Source: Chloroflexota bacterium
GTDB taxonomy: Bacteria > Chloroflexota > UBA6077
Direction of reading: 5' to 3'
Length of the DNA stretch: 5,368 nucleotides
NCBI GenBank assembly: GCA_021786215.1
Contig: JAJYNT010000188.1
Location: forward strand, 1-5,368
Below the pieces are notes generated by a model. That model saw nothing but the letters and a program-made list of their open reading frames with translations, was not told where the DNA came from and searched no databases. Positions 4,736 to 5,368 of this stretch are shown one piece after another. The position numbers and the translations under genes were made by a program. Positions within the stretch are counted from its first letter, which is position 1. Every line of letters starts with the position of its first letter.

Positions 4736-5368
4736 TTATAGCCTATGGCTCGTCCCGTCGTAGCCGTAGGTGGTCACCCGGTTCTCCCGGTCGGTCACCG
4801 TGGAGAGCCGCCCGCTCGCGTCGTAGCCAAAGGAGACCGCCCGAGCCGGGCTCGCCCAGTCGGAGACGCTGGTGAGGCGTCCGCTCGCCTGGTCGTATGC
4901 GAAGACGAGCGCTCCCCTGCCCGCCGGGTCGGAGACCGATCCCAGCCGGCCGTTCGCGTCGTAGGCGAGGCTCGATTGGTTCCCGTAGCGGTCTGCGATG
5001 CGGGTGAGCCGCCCGTAGCCGTCGAAGCTCCAGACGGTCTGGTCCTTGTGCGTCACTGTGTAGGTGTTGTCCTGGTTCTTCACGAGGGTCGCGGTCGAGC
5101 CCGCCGGAGGCGTGTAGCTGCCGTCGAGGTTCCGAGTGTAGATGTCCGTCCCGGCCCTCGGCCCCACGAGGATCAGGCTCCCCGTGCCGTCCCCCGGGTC
5201 GGAGAGGCGGATGAGGTAAGAGTGGGTCCACCCGGGCCCGAGGCCGGTAACCCGAGTGTCGTTGGAGTTGTAGCTCCGGGAGAAGACCGGGGCCGGCCCC
5301 CGGCCGGGTATGGCTACGTCGGTATGCGAGTAGCTGTAGTGGCCGGAGAGGGTCACCACCGGGTCCTT
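4736..5368 (-). CDS. RHS/YD-repeat protein, partial, 3'-truncated by the element
   Basis: The frame is open at the right edge of the window (beginning KDPVVTLSGHYSYSHTD), so the true start lies outside; the GTG at 5359 is internal. About 210 residues are seen. The first part (DVAIPGRGPAPVFSRSYNSN, then GLGPGWTHSY) matches the conserved domain that precedes RHS repeats (DUF6531 type). Four YD units follow, each starting GRL and ending YD: GRLTRIAD..LAYD, GRLGSVSD..FAYD, GRLTSVSD..FGYD and GRLSTVTD..YGYD. A fifth begins (GTSHRL) and meets a TAA at 4738-4736, one base before the element's right end. RHS/YD proteins are large secreted or surface proteins whose repeats form a shell around a variable C-terminal domain, often a toxin. 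Here the remaining repeats and any C-terminal domain are gone, so it is probably non-functional. Family call is strong; host role and toxin type cannot be told. Confidence 0.87.
   Translation of the reverse strand, partial: KDPVVTLSGHYSYSHTDVAIPGRGPAPVFSRSYNSNDTRVTGLGPGWTHSYLIRLSDPGDGTGSLILVGPRAGTDIYTRNLDGSYTPPAGSTATLVKNQDNTYTVTHKDQTVWSFDGYGRLTRIADRYGNQSSLAYDANGRLGSVSDPAGRGALVFAYDQASGRLTSVSDWASPARAVSFGYDASGRLSTVTDRENRVTTYGYDGTSHRL

Noticed and set aside
880..4745. Target-site duplication flanking the element
   Set aside because: The left flank (CTCACCA) and right flank (CTTATAG) share no convincing direct repeat, which is expected for tyrosine recombinases and for mismatched flanks.
1..5368. 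CRISPR array, tRNA, rRNA or group II intron
   Set aside because: No regularly spaced repeats, cloverleaf-like pattern, rRNA motifs or intron domain V / reverse-transcriptase motifs were found on either strand by reading.

Overview
The window is GC-rich bacterial DNA (clearly above 60 % G+C by eye, not computed) made almost entirely of accessory material. It carries a tyrosine-recombinase transposon of the Tn554 / multi-recombinase type, lying between two truncated genes of different kinds. Nothing here fixes the host lineage. The gene families occur in several GC-rich phyla, and the strong G/C third-position bias only says 'high-GC bacterium'.

Layout. (1) Positions 1-251 hold a reading frame of unknown nature running in frame into the next gene. 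(2) Positions 252-885 (+) hold a 3'-truncated istB, the AAA+ helper ATPase of an IS21-type insertion sequence. Its Walker A and B motifs are intact, but it is cut just before the family's usual ...TTNLPFSEW segment. (3) Positions 886-4734 form the inferred mobile element. At its two outer edges I see an imperfect inverted repeat, TTAYGTGGAATMT (11 of 13 positions identical). Each edge lies exactly where, or within a few bases of where, a flanking gene stops making sense. Inside, on the minus strand, are tnpA (4648-3557, intact) and tnpB (3560-1210, frameshifted near 2400). They overlap by 4 bases (ATGA), so they were built as one operon. Behind tnpB lie about 320 bases without a gene, rich in hairpins and a G-run cluster, up to the left end. 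No third gene (tnpC) is visible. (4) Positions 4736-5368 (-) hold part of an RHS/YD-repeat protein, open at the window's right edge and cut off by the element at its 3' side.

How it fits together. TnpA and TnpB are both integrases with the R...HxxR...H...Y catalytic set and would act together on the element ends. The tnpB reading-frame break means this copy is probably immobile, unless the break is an assembly error. The left flank is from an insertion sequence and the right flank from a secreted-repeat protein, so the element marks a rearrangement junction rather than a clean insertion into one gene. The most useful leads are the end repeats with their mismatched flanks, the likely short-repeat deletion in tnpB, and the structured non-coding end.
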